From positions 22,341 through 86,340 of the forward strand of contig NZ_JAJCXB010000028.1 in the NCBI RefSeq assembly GCF_020564935.1: a DNA stretch of 64,000 bases, written 5' to 3'. The DNA is from Streptomyces pinistramenti (GTDB taxonomy: Bacteria > Actinomycetota > Actinomycetes > Streptomycetales > Streptomycetaceae). Positions 9,142 through 17,989 of the stretch are shown piece by piece; the first letter of the stretch is position 1; every line of letters begins with the position of its first letter. The notes beneath the pieces were generated by a model that was not told the origin of the DNA, did not search any database, and worked only from the letters and a program-made list of their open reading frames with translations. A program made the position numbers and the translations under genes.

Positions 9142-11805
9142 ATGCCCGATCCCGTGCGCCTGCCGTACAGCCAGCTCGACCAGATCCCGGACCGCGATCC
9201 GGAGGAGACGGCCGAATGGCGTGAGTCGCTCGACGCCGTCACCCAGGCAGCGGGCCCGCAGCGTGCCGCGTACCTGATGCGAAGGGCCCTGGAGCACACC
9301 GCGGCTCCGGACCTCGCGCCGCTGGAGACCGACTACACCAACACCATCCCGACCTCCGCCGAGCCCGCGTTCCCGGGCGACGAGGCGATGGAGGCCAGGA
9401 TCACCGCCTGGAACCGCTGGAACGCCGCCGCCATGGTCACCCGCGGCTCCAAGCTCGGTCTCGGCGGCCACATCGCCACCTTCGCGTCGGCGGCCTGGCT
9501 CTACGAGACCGGCTTCCAGCACTTCTTCCGCGGCAAGGAGGGCGACGGCAGCGGCGACCAGCTCTACATCCAGGGCCACGCCTCCCCCGGCATCTACGCC
9601 CGCGCCTTCCTCGAAGGCCGCCTGACCGAGGAGCAGCTGGACCACTTCCGCCAGGAGGCCGGCGGCGAGGGCCTGCCCTCGTACCCGCACCCGCGCCGCC
9701 TTCCCTGGCTGTGGGAGTTCCCCACCGTCTCCATGGGCCTGGGCCCGCTCTCCGCCATCTACCAGGCGCGCTTCAACCGCTACCTGGACCACCGCGGCAT
9801 CAAGGACACCGCCAACTCCCACGTGTGGGCGTTCCTGGGTGACGGCGAGATGGACGAGCCCGAGTCGACCGCCGCACTGGCGCTGGCAGGCCGCGAGGGC
9901 CTGGACAACCTCACCTTCGTCATCAACTGCAACCTCCAGCGCCTGGACGGCCCGGTCCGCCCGAACTACAAGATCGTGCAGGAGCTGGAGGCCCAGTTCC
10001 GCGCCGCGGGCTGGAACGTCGTCAAGGCCCTGTGGGGCCAGGCGTGGGACGAGGTCTTCGCGCGCGACACGGACGGCGCGCTGCTGCGCCGGCTGCGGGA
10101 GACGCCCGACGCGCAGTTCCAGACCTACGCGACCCGCGACGCCGCCTACCTCCGCGAGCACTTCTTCGGCGCCGAGCCCTCGCTGCGCGCGCTGGGTGAC
10201 ACGCTCTCCGACGCGAAGCTGCTGGAGCTGTTCCAGACCTCGCGGGCCGGCCACGAGCCGCGCAAGGTGTACGCCGCCTACCGCGCCGCCGTCGAGCACA
10301 AGGGCGCGCCGACCGTCATCCTGGCGCAGACCGTCAAGGGCTACACCCTCGGCGCCGGCTTCGAGTCGCGTAACGCCAACCACCAGATGAAGAAGCTGAC
10401 CGGGCAGGAGTTCCGCACCATGCGCGACCTCCTGGAGCTGCCGATTCCGGACAGCGCCCTGGAAGGCGACCTCGTCCCGTACTGGCGTCCCGCCGACGAC
10501 TCCCCCGAGATGGTCTACCTGCGCGAGCGCCGGGCGGCCCTGGACGGTCCCGCGCCGGCCCGCAAGGTGACGGCCGAGCCGCTGCCGATGCCCGCCGACA
10601 AGACCTTCGACGCGCTGAAGAAGGGCTCGGGCAGCCAGGAGATCGCCACCACCATGGCGTTCGTCCGGCTGGTCAAGGACCTGATGCGGGACAAGGAGAC
10701 CGGCAGGCGCTGGGTGCCGATCGTGCCCGACGAGGCCCGCACCTTCGGCATGGAGTCGCTCTTCCCGACGGCGGGGCTGTACTCGCCCAAGGGCGCGACG
10801 TACGACCCGGTCGACCGCGACCAGCTCCTCTGGTACAAGGAGGCCAAGGACGGCCAGATCCTCAACGAGGGGATCACCGAGGCCGGTTCGCTCGCCGACT
10901 TCACCGCCGCCGCGACGTCGTACGCGACGCACGGCGAGCCGATGATCCCGTTCTACATCTTCTACTCGATGTTCGGCTGGCAGCGCACCGCCGACCAATT
11001 CTGGGCGCTCGCCGACCAGTTGGGCCGCGGCTTCGTCATCGGCGCCACCGCGGGCCGTACGACGATGACCGGCGAGGGCCTCCAGCACGCGGACGGCCAC
11101 TCGCACCTGATCGCCTCGACGAACCCGGCGGCGGTCTCCTACGACCCGGCGTTCGCGTACGAGGTATCGGTGATCGTCAAGGAGGGTCTGCGCCGGATGT
11201 ACGGCGAGAACTCCGAGGACGTCTTCTACTACCTGACGGTCTACAACGAGACCAAGGTGCAGCCGGCCATGCCTGCGGGGGTGGACGAGGAGAGCATCCT
11301 GCGCGGCCTCTACCGCTACCAGGAGGCCGCGGACGCGGACGCCGACAGCCCGAAGCTGCAGCTGCTGGCGTCCGGTACCGCGATCCACTGGGCCCTGGAG
11401 GCGCAGCAGCTGCTGGCCGCCGACTGGGGCGTCGCCGCCGACGTCTGGTCGGCGCCGTCCTGGACGGAGCTCCGCCGCGACGCTCTGGCCTGCGACGCGG
11501 CCCGGCTGGACGGCGAAGAGCGGGTGCCGTACGTGACCCGCGCGCTGGCCGGTGCCCCCGGCCCCGTCGTGGCGGTCAGCGACTGGATGCGGGCGGTCCC
11601 GGACCAGATCGCGCCGTGGGTCGAGCAGGACTGGGTCTCCATCGGGACCGACGGTTTCGGCCTGTCCGACACCCGTGACGCGGCCCGCCGGCACTTCGGT
11701 GTCGACCCGCAGTCGGTGGTCGTCCAGGCGCTGGCCGCGCTCGCACGGCGCGGTGAGGTCAAGCCGGAGACCGTCAAGGAGGCCAGGGAGCGCTACGGCC
11801 TGTGA
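9142..11805 (+). CDS. aceE: Pyruvate dehydrogenase E1, homodimeric type
   Basis: This TPP-dependent enzyme decarboxylates pyruvate and transfers the acetyl unit to lipoyl-E2. The 887 residues equal the length of the E. coli AceE type. The TPP/Mg signature starts at GDGEMDEPES (233-242) and ends with INCNLQRLDG (261-270). His residues typical of the active site occur in LGGHIATFAS (about 110) and QGHASPGIYAR (about 145). The ATG follows GGAAAGGGG. The gene is monocistronic, with a candidate operator upstream and a 20-bp hairpin downstream. With lpdA and the E2 gene it completes the complex, and lipA/lipB 10 kb away supply lipoate. Confidence 0.97.
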   Translation: MPDPVRLPYSQLDQIPDRDPEETAEWRESLDAVTQAAGPQRAAYLMRRALEHTAAPDLAPLETDYTNTIPTSAEPAFPGDEAMEARITAWNRWNAAAMVTRGSKLGLGGHIATFASAAWLYETGFQHFFRGKEGDGSGDQLYIQGHASPGIYARAFLEGRLTEEQLDHFRQEAGGEGLPSYPHPRRLPWLWEFPTVSMGLGPLSAIYQARFNRYLDHRGIKDTANSHVWAFLGDGEMDEPESTAALALAGREGLDNLTFVINCNLQRLDGPVRPNYKIVQELEAQFRAAGWNVVKALWGQAWDEVFARDTDGALLRRLRETPDAQFQTYATRDAAYLREHFFGAEPSLRALGDTLSDAKLLELFQTSRAGHEPRKVYAAYRAAVEHKGAPTVILAQTVKGYTLGAGFESRNANHQMKKLTGQEFRTMRDLLELPIPDSALEGDLVPYWRPADDSPEMVYLRERRAALDGPAPARKVTAEPLPMPADKTFDALKKGSGSQEIATTMAFVRLVKDLMRDKETGRRWVPIVPDEARTFGMESLFPTAGLYSPKGATYDPVDRDQLLWYKEAKDGQILNEGITEAGSLADFTAAATSYATHGEPMIPFYIFYSMFGWQRTADQFWALADQLGRGFVIGATAGRTTMTGEGLQHADGHSHLIASTNPAAVSYDPAFAYEVSVIVKEGLRRMYGENSEDVFYYLTVYNETKVQPAMPAGVDEESILRGLYRYQEAADADADSPKLQLLASGTAIHWALEAQQLLAADWGVAADVWSAPSWTELRRDALACDAARLDGEERVPYVTRALAGAPGPVVAVSDWMRAVPDQIAPWVEQDWVSIGTDGFGLSDTRDAARRHFGVDPQSVVVQALAALARRGEVKPETVKEARERYGL

Positions 11806-11955
11806 GTTGTGGGCGGCCCCGGCCGACACCGGGAGCCGCCCGCCCGATCCGAGCGTGTCCGCGGCGCGCGCCCCACGGGGCCGTGCCGGGCCGCTCACCC
11901 GGCTCCCGTGCGGAGATCACCACCGCGCCCGGGATCTTCGCACGGGAACCCCACC

Positions 11956-12000
11956 GGCCCTGGCCGGCCGCCGCCTTCGAGGTGGCGGCCGGCCAGGGCC
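11956..12000. terminator. Strong terminator after aceE
   Basis: A 20-bp stem (one G-T pair) closes a 5-base TTCGA loop between aceE and the WYL regulator. The 269-bp gap contains no other feature I can support. Confidence 0.85.
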
Positions 12001-12074
12001 GTTCAACTGCCCGGACCCGGCCCGGCGTTGGCTGCCGCCGGGCCGTTGTCAGTGGTGCCCGGCATGATGAGGAC

Positions 12075-13115
12075 ATGCGTGCTGCCCGGCTGATCAAGAT
12101 GGTGTTGCTGCTCCAGTCGCGGGTGTCGATGACGGCCGGCGAGCTGGCGCGGGAGTTGGAGGTGTCCGAGCGCACGGTCGCGCGGGATGTGCTGGCCCTC
12201 TCCGAGGCCGGGGTGCCCGTCTACGCCGACCGCGGCCGCACCGGTGGCTACCGCCTGATCGGCGGCTACCGCACCCGGCTGACGGGCCTGGGCCGCAGCG
12301 AGGCGGGCGCGCTCTTCCTGTCCGGAGTCCCGTCCGCGCTGCGCGAGATGGGCCTGGCGGACGCCGCGTCCGCCGCCCGGCTGAAGGTCTCCGCCGCCCT
12401 GCTGCCCGAGCCGCGCGAGGCCGCGGCGGGCGCCGCGCAGCGCTTCCACCTCGACGCCCCCGGCTGGTACCAGGAGCCGCAGACGCCCGCCCGGCTGCCC
12501 CTGATCGCCGATGCGGTGTGGCACGATCGCAGGCTGACCGCGCGCTACCTCCGCAAGGACAAGGAGGTCGAGCGGGAGCTGGAGCCGTACGGCCTCGTGC
12601 TGAAGGCCGGCGTCTGGTATCTGGCGGCCCGCGCCCTGCCGCCGCCCGGCGAAGAACCCGCAGGCCGGGGCGCCGCCCCGGCGTCCTTCCGCGTCTACCG
12701 CGTAGACCGCTTCACGGCCGTGGCGGCGGACGGCGCCCGCTTCACCCGTGACCCCGCCTTCGACCTGCCCGCTTTCTGGGAGGAGCGGGCCGAGCAGTTC
12801 AAGCGCGCGATCCTGCGGTCGGAGGTGGTGCTCCGCCTGTCAGGGCGCGGCATACGCCAACTCCCGTACGTCACCGAGCCCGCCGCCGCCCGGGAGGCGG
12901 TCGCCGCGGCCGGGGAGCCGGACGGGCAGGGCCTGTGGACCGTCACCCTGGCGGTCGAGGACGCCGAGGTCGCCTACGCGCAGCTGCTGGCGCTGGGCCC
13001 GGAGGCCGAGGTGCTGGCCCCTGCGGAGCTGCGCGAGCGGTTCGCCGCGGCGGCCCGGCGCACGGCGGCGCTGTACGCCACGGAGGCGTCACCGGGCGCG
13101 GCCGTGCCGCGGTGA
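12075..13115 (+). CDS. WYL-domain transcriptional regulator (YafY/DeoR-like)
   Basis: The 346-residue protein has an N-terminal HTH_11-type winged helix (about 4-60: ARLIKMVLLLQ, then ELARELEVSERTVARDV). A WYL domain (about 140-230) follows, with the ligand-binding core VERELEPYGLVLKAGVWYLAAR, and a C-terminal extension (WCX, about 250-335). Such regulators respond to nucleic-acid or small-molecule ligands. I start at ATG 12075, where the winged helix begins. A competing ATG at 12064 is out of frame. It is separated from aceE by a terminator and is convergent with the SDR gene. The target is unknown. Confidence 0.8.
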   Translation: MRAARLIKMVLLLQSRVSMTAGELARELEVSERTVARDVLALSEAGVPVYADRGRTGGYRLIGGYRTRLTGLGRSEAGALFLSGVPSALREMGLADAASAARLKVSAALLPEPREAAAGAAQRFHLDAPGWYQEPQTPARLPLIADAVWHDRRLTARYLRKDKEVERELEPYGLVLKAGVWYLAARALPPPGEEPAGRGAAPASFRVYRVDRFTAVAADGARFTRDPAFDLPAFWEERAEQFKRAILRSEVVLRLSGRGIRQLPYVTEPAAAREAVAAAGEPDGQGLWTVTLAVEDAEVAYAQLLALGPEAEVLAPAELRERFAAAARRTAALYATEASPGAAVPR

Positions 13116-13154
13116 CGCCTCCGGACCGTAGGGCGCGGTCCCGGGCGGGCCGGG

Positions 13155-14102
13155 TCAGCGGTAGTCGTCCGCCGTGCCGTCCTTGCCGCCGGTGACCACG
13201 TCCTCGAAGTAGCCGAAGGCGTCCGGCCGGGAGCCGTCCGTGTCGGTGAGGTCGTAGACCTTCGCCAGCTGCCCGCTGGACAGCGACTGGCCGGTGAAGC
13301 GTTCCTTGGCGGGGTCGGCGGCCAGTGCGGCGACGCCGCGTCCGATCAGGGCCGGTGATTCGGCGATGGCGAAGTGCGGCTCCTGGGCCACCGCGTCGCG
13401 CCAGTTCGCCTCGGTGACGCCGAAGTGGTCCAGCATCTCCTCGGAACGCAGGAATCCCGGAGTGAGCGAGACGACGGTGGTGTCGTACGGCTTCAGCTCG
13501 GTGGCCAGGCCGAACGCGATGCGGTGCGGGGCGTTCTTGGTGAGGTCGAAGGGGAGGTTGCCGCGGTAGGTGCGGTTGAAGGACGCGGTGCCGTCCGTGA
13601 CTTCGACGAGCAGCCCGCCGGGGGTCCGGTTCAGCAGCGGCAGCGCGTAGTGACTGGTGATGAGGTGGGTGTCGATGCCGAGGCGGAGCATCCGCAGGCC
13701 GCCGGCCAGGTCGAGGTCCCACAGGGCGGTGTCGAACCGGAGGAGGTGGTCGCCGCCCCAGACGCTGTTGATCTGGATGTCCAGCCGGCCCTGCTCCCGT
13801 TCGATGCGGGCGAGCAGCGCCCGGACCTGCTCCGGCTCCAGGTGGTCGGTGGGTACGGCGATGCCGGTACCACCCGCGGCCGTCACCCGCTCCGCGGTCT
13901 CCTCGATGGTCTCGGTGGGGCGGCCCACCTCGCTGACCTGCTGTCGCGTGGTCCGCCCCGTCACATAGACCAGCGCGCCCGCCCGGCCCAGTTCGACGGC
14001 CATCGCCCGGCCCGCTCCCCGGGTGGCGCCGGCCACCAGCGCCACCCGTCCTGCCAGGCCGCCCCGACCGGCCCGTTCCTTCGCATCGGCCGCTGTCGTC
14101 AT
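13155..14102 (-). CDS. Short-chain dehydrogenase/reductase with altered catalytic Tyr
   Basis: This is a Rossmann-fold oxidoreductase of 315 residues. The nucleotide-binding GATRGAGRAMAVELG lies near residue 23, with the VTGRT segment after beta-2 suggesting NADPH. The sheet-5 motif is present as EVTDGTASF. In the position of the YxxxK catalytic pair the sequence reads PFDLTK, that is Phe in place of Tyr with Lys kept. ATG 14102 is preceded by GGAGTGG. The frame extends 13 codons upstream, but that extension has no family similarity. It is convergent with the WYL regulator, 39 bp apart. The substrate is unknown, and activity is doubtful unless another residue acts as acid. Confidence 0.8.
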   Translation of the reverse strand: MTTAADAKERAGRGGLAGRVALVAGATRGAGRAMAVELGRAGALVYVTGRTTRQQVSEVGRPTETIEETAERVTAAGGTGIAVPTDHLEPEQVRALLARIEREQGRLDIQINSVWGGDHLLRFDTALWDLDLAGGLRMLRLGIDTHLITSHYALPLLNRTPGGLLVEVTDGTASFNRTYRGNLPFDLTKNAPHRIAFGLATELKPYDTTVVSLTPGFLRSEEMLDHFGVTEANWRDAVAQEPHFAIAESPALIGRGVAALAADPAKERFTGQSLSSGQLAKVYDLTDTDGSRPDAFGYFEDVVTGGKDGTADDYR

Positions 14103-14255
14103 CGCTGCCACTCCTTCGCCGTCGGTGCATGAGAGGTACACGGCGAAGGTGACAGCTCATCCCGACACGTCCTGTCGGGATTCGGCGACGGATTCCTCCG
14201 CGGCGACGTCCGGCGCAGGCCCCTGGCCCGGTACCGACCGCCGCCCGCGCCGCCG

Positions 14256-16160
14256 TCACGACCGGAGGGCGTGCAGCCTCCCGCCGTCCGGCAGCCGGCC
14301 CGCCACCTGCGCGGGCGCGTCCTGCGGGGCCCGTACGGCGAGGGTGGCGCCGGCCGTGCCGTGGCGTACGGCGCCGGTGACGTCGAGGCCGCGGACGCCG
14401 TGGCTGCCGGCGGCCAGCAGGTACCACTTCCCCGACGCCGCCCGCCAGCGGGTGTCGCCGACGACCTGCCGGCCGTACCGGCTGCAGGCGGCGGTGTCAC
14501 GGGCCCTGCCGACGATCTGCGCGGGATCGGCGGGCCGAGCAGCGGGTGGCTGGAACTGCACGGTGACGCGGCCGGGGCCCTGCCAGGTGTCGGCGCGGCT
14601 GCACACCCAGGTGGCGCGGCCGCCGTGCTCCGGCAGGGACTGCTGCGCATACGCCCAGTTGTCGACCGACCGCACACCGGCGCCCCGCAACTCCCGCAGC
14701 GAGCAGGCGGAATGCGCCCAGTTCAGCAGCGCAGGGGCGCCGGTCGCCTCGGCGGGACCTTCCGCCGGGGGGCCCGCGGCGGGCGGCGGCAGATAGGTGA
14801 GGTGCACGGGCGCGAGATCGCCGAGGTCGGTCATGAGGAAGCTGTGGTGCTCAACTACCCGTTCCGATGAGCGGAATTGCGCCACCGGCCACTGCCCACA
14901 GGAGGCACCCGTCGGCGGCGTCGGCACCCGGTCGGTGACCCCGTCCGGTGCCACGTGCAGCGGCTTCACCGGGGATTTCGGCGTCAGCAGGTCCCGGGTG
15001 GTGGCGTCCGAGACCCACGGGGCGATCAGGAAGCGCATCCAGCCCTCGCCGCGCCCGATGACCAGCGCGCCGCCGGTCGTCAGATCGGCGTTGTCGACCC
15101 GCGCGAACTCCAGCGAGGCCGGGGCGTTCCGGGGCTCGGCGTAGCGCACCAGGCGCTCGCCGTCGTGGAAGACGGCCACCATGACGTCGTCGATCAGTCC
15201 CGCGTACAGCAGCCGCGGCGGCTGGTCCGGCGGCCGGGTCGAGGTGCCGGCCGACGCGGTGATGTGCACGTCGTGGCCCGGGTCGGCCCAGACCCGCAGC
15301 GCCCGCCCCAGCAGTTCCCGGTCGTCGGTCTCGCTGCCGCGCGGTGACCAGGCGGTGAAGTCCACCCGTGAGGTGTCGGCCCACGCGTCGTTGGGCGTCC
15401 GCAGCAGCCGGTCCGGGTCCAGCGCCTGCTCCGCCACCGTCGTGCCCCGGCCCCGCGGCCGGCCGTCCGGACCGCCGCCGACCGCCCCGAGCACCGCCCC
15501 GCCCACCGCGAGCACCACGGCGGCGGCCACCGCCGCCCGCGTCAGCTGCCTGCGGCGCAGCAGGTCGGTGGGCCGGGTCTGCACCGTGCAGGGGTCGAAC
15601 TCGCCGGAGTCCAGCAGCGTCGCGGTCTCCGGGCCCGACTCGCGGTCCAGCGCCACCGCGGCCCGCTGGGCGGCGCCCGGGTCATCGGCGCCCGCGGCGT
15701 CCAGCAGCGCGACGACGTCGTCCTCGTCCAGGTCTTCCAGATGCCACAGCCCGACGGCGGCCCGCTCGGGGGCGGACAGCGCGGACAGCGCCTGGTCCAG
15801 GGCGAGTTCATCGGCGCCGCCGGCCCGGGGGAAGAGCCGCAGCCCCCGGACGAACGGCACCGCGGACCAGCGGCGCGGCGGGCGTTCCTGAGCGAGCGCC
15901 AGTTGCAGGACGCGCAGCCGCACCAGCGGGTAGCCCCCTTCGGCCTGCGGCACGCGCTGGCCGGGCAGCACACGCTTCTGCCTGCGCCGTCCCGTGGGCA
16001 GGGCCCGCTGGACCAACCCGTGCGCGGTCAGCACCCGGCGGTGGCGGCCCATCGACGGCGGCAGCACGAGGTACGCCAGGCGCACCAGCCGCGGATAGTG
16101 CTCGACGATGGCCGCCTCGGCCCGCTCGACATCGGCCCGGGTTCGTTCATCCATGGGCAT
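14256..16160 (-). CDS. Sigma-factor-like membrane-anchored protein
   Basis: This 634-residue protein has three parts. Residues 12-50 (IVEHYPRLVRLAYLVL then LTAHGLVQRALP) resemble ECF sigma region 2, and residues 118-156 (LDQALSALSAPERAAVGLWHLEDLDEDDVVALL) resemble region 4. Both are degenerate. A basic stretch and one transmembrane helix (about 206-228) follow, then a 400-residue extracytoplasmic domain with four or more Cys residues (SCGQWP, ACSLR, WVCSRAD, AACSRYG) that could form disulfides. A paralogue lies at the right end of the window (62495 onward). I do not recognise a named family. Inward-facing sigma-like and outward-facing sensing parts would suit a regulator, but that is inference. 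ATG 16160 is used; an ATG two codons in is equally possible. Confidence 0.65.
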   Translation of the reverse strand: MPMDERTRADVERAEAAIVEHYPRLVRLAYLVLPPSMGRHRRVLTAHGLVQRALPTGRRRQKRVLPGQRVPQAEGGYPLVRLRVLQLALAQERPPRRWSAVPFVRGLRLFPRAGGADELALDQALSALSAPERAAVGLWHLEDLDEDDVVALLDAAGADDPGAAQRAAVALDRESGPETATLLDSGEFDPCTVQTRPTDLLRRRQLTRAAVAAAVVLAVGGAVLGAVGGGPDGRPRGRGTTVAEQALDPDRLLRTPNDAWADTSRVDFTAWSPRGSETDDRELLGRALRVWADPGHDVHITASAGTSTRPPDQPPRLLYAGLIDDVMVAVFHDGERLVRYAEPRNAPASLEFARVDNADLTTGGALVIGRGEGWMRFLIAPWVSDATTRDLLTPKSPVKPLHVAPDGVTDRVPTPPTGASCGQWPVAQFRSSERVVEHHSFLMTDLGDLAPVHLTYLPPPAAGPPAEGPAEATGAPALLNWAHSACSLRELRGAGVRSVDNWAYAQQSLPEHGGRATWVCSRADTWQGPGRVTVQFQPPAARPADPAQIVGRARDTAACSRYGRQVVGDTRWRAASGKWYLLAAGSHGVRGLDVTGAVRHGTAGATLAVRAPQDAPAQVAGRLPDGGRLHALRS

Positions 16161-16354
16161 GGCCTGGAAGCGTCCTTCAGGGGGTGGGGGGATCTACCGA
16201 CGGGGGGTATGAGGAGGTGCCGATGATGCCAGCCTTCCAACGAGTGATTCTTGCACCGGTCACACCCGCAAGTGATCACTTCTGGGCACGAGAAGGCCGC
16301 ATCCGGGGCGTTCCGCGTGCATGACGGGCCGCCAGCACCGATCATGGAGCGGTG

Positions 16355-16873
16355 ATGGACGAGACGAAGTTCTGGGAGCTGATCGATACCTCCCGCGAGG
16401 CCGCCGAGGGCGATCCCGAGGAACAGGCGGACGAGCTGACCGAACGGCTGCTGGGGCTCGACCCGGACGCCGTCGTGGACTTCGCCCGCCACTTCGAGGC
16501 CCGCTACAACCGCGCCTACACGTGGGACCTCTGGGCCGCCGCCTCGGTGATGCTGGACGGGGCGAGCGACGACGCCTTCGACTACTTCCGCTGCTGGCTG
16601 ATCGGCCAGGGCCGGGAGGTGTTCGAGGGCGCGCTGCACGATCCGGACCAGCTCGCCTCTCTGGTGGGCGAGTTCGACGAGGAGGCCGACGGCGACGCGG
16701 AAGAGCTGGGCTACGCCGCCGACGAGGCGTACGAGCAGCTGACCGGCGCCGAGCTGCCGGACCTCGGCCTGCCCCCGGCGCCGCGCGAACCCCTGGGCGA
16801 CTACCTCGACTTCGACGACGACGCGGCACTGGCGGAGCGCTTCCCGCAGCTGTGGGAACGCTTCCGCCCGTAG
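16355..16873 (+). CDS. DUF4240 family protein
   Basis: This acidic cytosolic protein of 172 residues matches the DUF4240 layout: MDETKFWELIDTSR at the N-terminus, an aromatic-rich core FARHFEARYNRAYTWDLWAAASVM, and FDYFRCWLIGQGREVFEGAL near residue 75. The function of the family is unknown. A GTG codon directly precedes the ATG and either could start translation. GGAGCGG lies at the right distance. It is divergent from the sigma-like membrane gene across 194 bp and 47 bp ahead of the TIGR01777 gene, so it may be co-transcribed with it. Confidence 0.8.
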   Translation: MDETKFWELIDTSREAAEGDPEEQADELTERLLGLDPDAVVDFARHFEARYNRAYTWDLWAAASVMLDGASDDAFDYFRCWLIGQGREVFEGALHDPDQLASLVGEFDEEADGDAEELGYAADEAYEQLTGAELPDLGLPPAPREPLGDYLDFDDDAALAERFPQLWERFRP

Positions 16874-16920
16874 CGCCCCGCCGCCGCGCCTCCCGGCCGC
16901 GCTGCGGGCAGTATGGCCCC

Positions 16921-17805
16921 ATGCGGATCGCGATCACCGGCTCGACCGGTCTCATCGGCACAGCCCTCGTACGGTCGCTGCGCACGGACGGGCACGACGT
17001 CGTCCGCCTGGTGCGGCGCCCGCCCGCGGCCGGGGACGAGGTGCACTGGAATCCCCGGCGCCAGGAGGTGGACACGGCGGGTCTCGCGGGCTGCGACGCG
17101 GTGGTGCATCTGGCGGGCGCGGGGGTGGGCGACCACCGCTGGACCGCCGCCTACAAGCGCGAGATCCGGGACAGCCGGGTGCTGGGCACCGCCGCCGTCG
17201 CCGCGGCCGTCGCCGCCCTGGACGTCCCGCCGCGGGTCTTCGTGTGCGGCAGCGCGATCGGCTACTACGGCGGCACCGGCGACCGGCGCACCGATGAGTC
17301 GGCGCCGCCCGGCGAGGGCTTCCTGCCGTCGGTCTGCGTCGACTGGGAGGACGCGGCGGCCGCGGCAGGTGACGCCGGCATCAGGACCGTCTTCGCCCGT
17401 ACCGGCCTGGTCGTGGCCCGGTCGGGCGGCGCCTGGGGGCGGCTGTTCCCGCTGTTCAGGCTGGGGCTCGGCGGCCGGCTCGGGGACGGCAGCCAGTTCT
17501 GGAGCTTCATCTCCCTCCGGGACCACATCGCCGCGCTGCGCCACCTCATCGACACCGAGACGCTGACCGGTCCGGTCAATCTCACCGCGCCCGAGCCGGT
17601 CACCAACCGCGAGGTCACGGCCGTGATGGGGCGGGTGCTGCACCGTCCGACGCCGTTCCCCGTGCCCGCGCCCGCGCTGCGTCTCGCGCTCGGCGAATTC
17701 GCCGGGGACGTCCTGGGGAGCCAGCGGGTGATCCCGCGACGCCTCCTGGAGAGCGGCTTCCGCTTCACCGACCCGGGGATCGAGGCGGCCGTCAGGGCCG
17801 CGTGA
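16921..17805 (+). CDS. TIGR01777 family NAD(P)-dependent epimerase-like protein
   Basis: This extended-SDR protein of 294 residues is often labelled a SulA-like or epimerase homologue. It has GSTGLIGTALVRSL (nucleotide binding, 7-20), VVHLAGAGVGDHRWT (about 62) and the family signature GSAIGYYGGTGDR near 113 in place of a simple YxxxK. TGLVVARSGGAWGRLFPLFRLGLGGRLGDG follows, and the C-terminal DUF1731-type tail runs from about 240 to 290. The reaction is unknown. The start at ATG 16921 places the Rossmann motif at the usual distance from the N-terminus. Confidence 0.88.
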   Translation: MRIAITGSTGLIGTALVRSLRTDGHDVVRLVRRPPAAGDEVHWNPRRQEVDTAGLAGCDAVVHLAGAGVGDHRWTAAYKREIRDSRVLGTAAVAAAVAALDVPPRVFVCGSAIGYYGGTGDRRTDESAPPGEGFLPSVCVDWEDAAAAAGDAGIRTVFARTGLVVARSGGAWGRLFPLFRLGLGGRLGDGSQFWSFISLRDHIAALRHLIDTETLTGPVNLTAPEPVTNREVTAVMGRVLHRPTPFPVPAPALRLALGEFAGDVLGSQRVIPRRLLESGFRFTDPGIEAAVRAA

Positions 17806-17989
17806 CGGCCCGTCGGCCGGGGCCGGTGGCCGGACGGTGCGCGGGCCGCACCGACGCGCCCCCGCACGACCCCTGTCCGCCCGGCCCTGCCGTCCCTACC
17901 GTGCACGCACACATCATTCGGCATCCCCCGCGCCGGCACGGGGCATCACCAGGGTGCCGCCGGCGACGGGGCCGACCCCGGGAGGGCAC

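Noticed and set aside
8554..11898. A 1114-codon minus-strand frame across aceE
   Set aside because: It is the antisense of aceE, caused by high GC at third positions, with no recognisable domain.
11802..12074. Upstream extension of the WYL regulator
   Set aside because: It contains the aceE terminator hairpin and has no similarity to the family.
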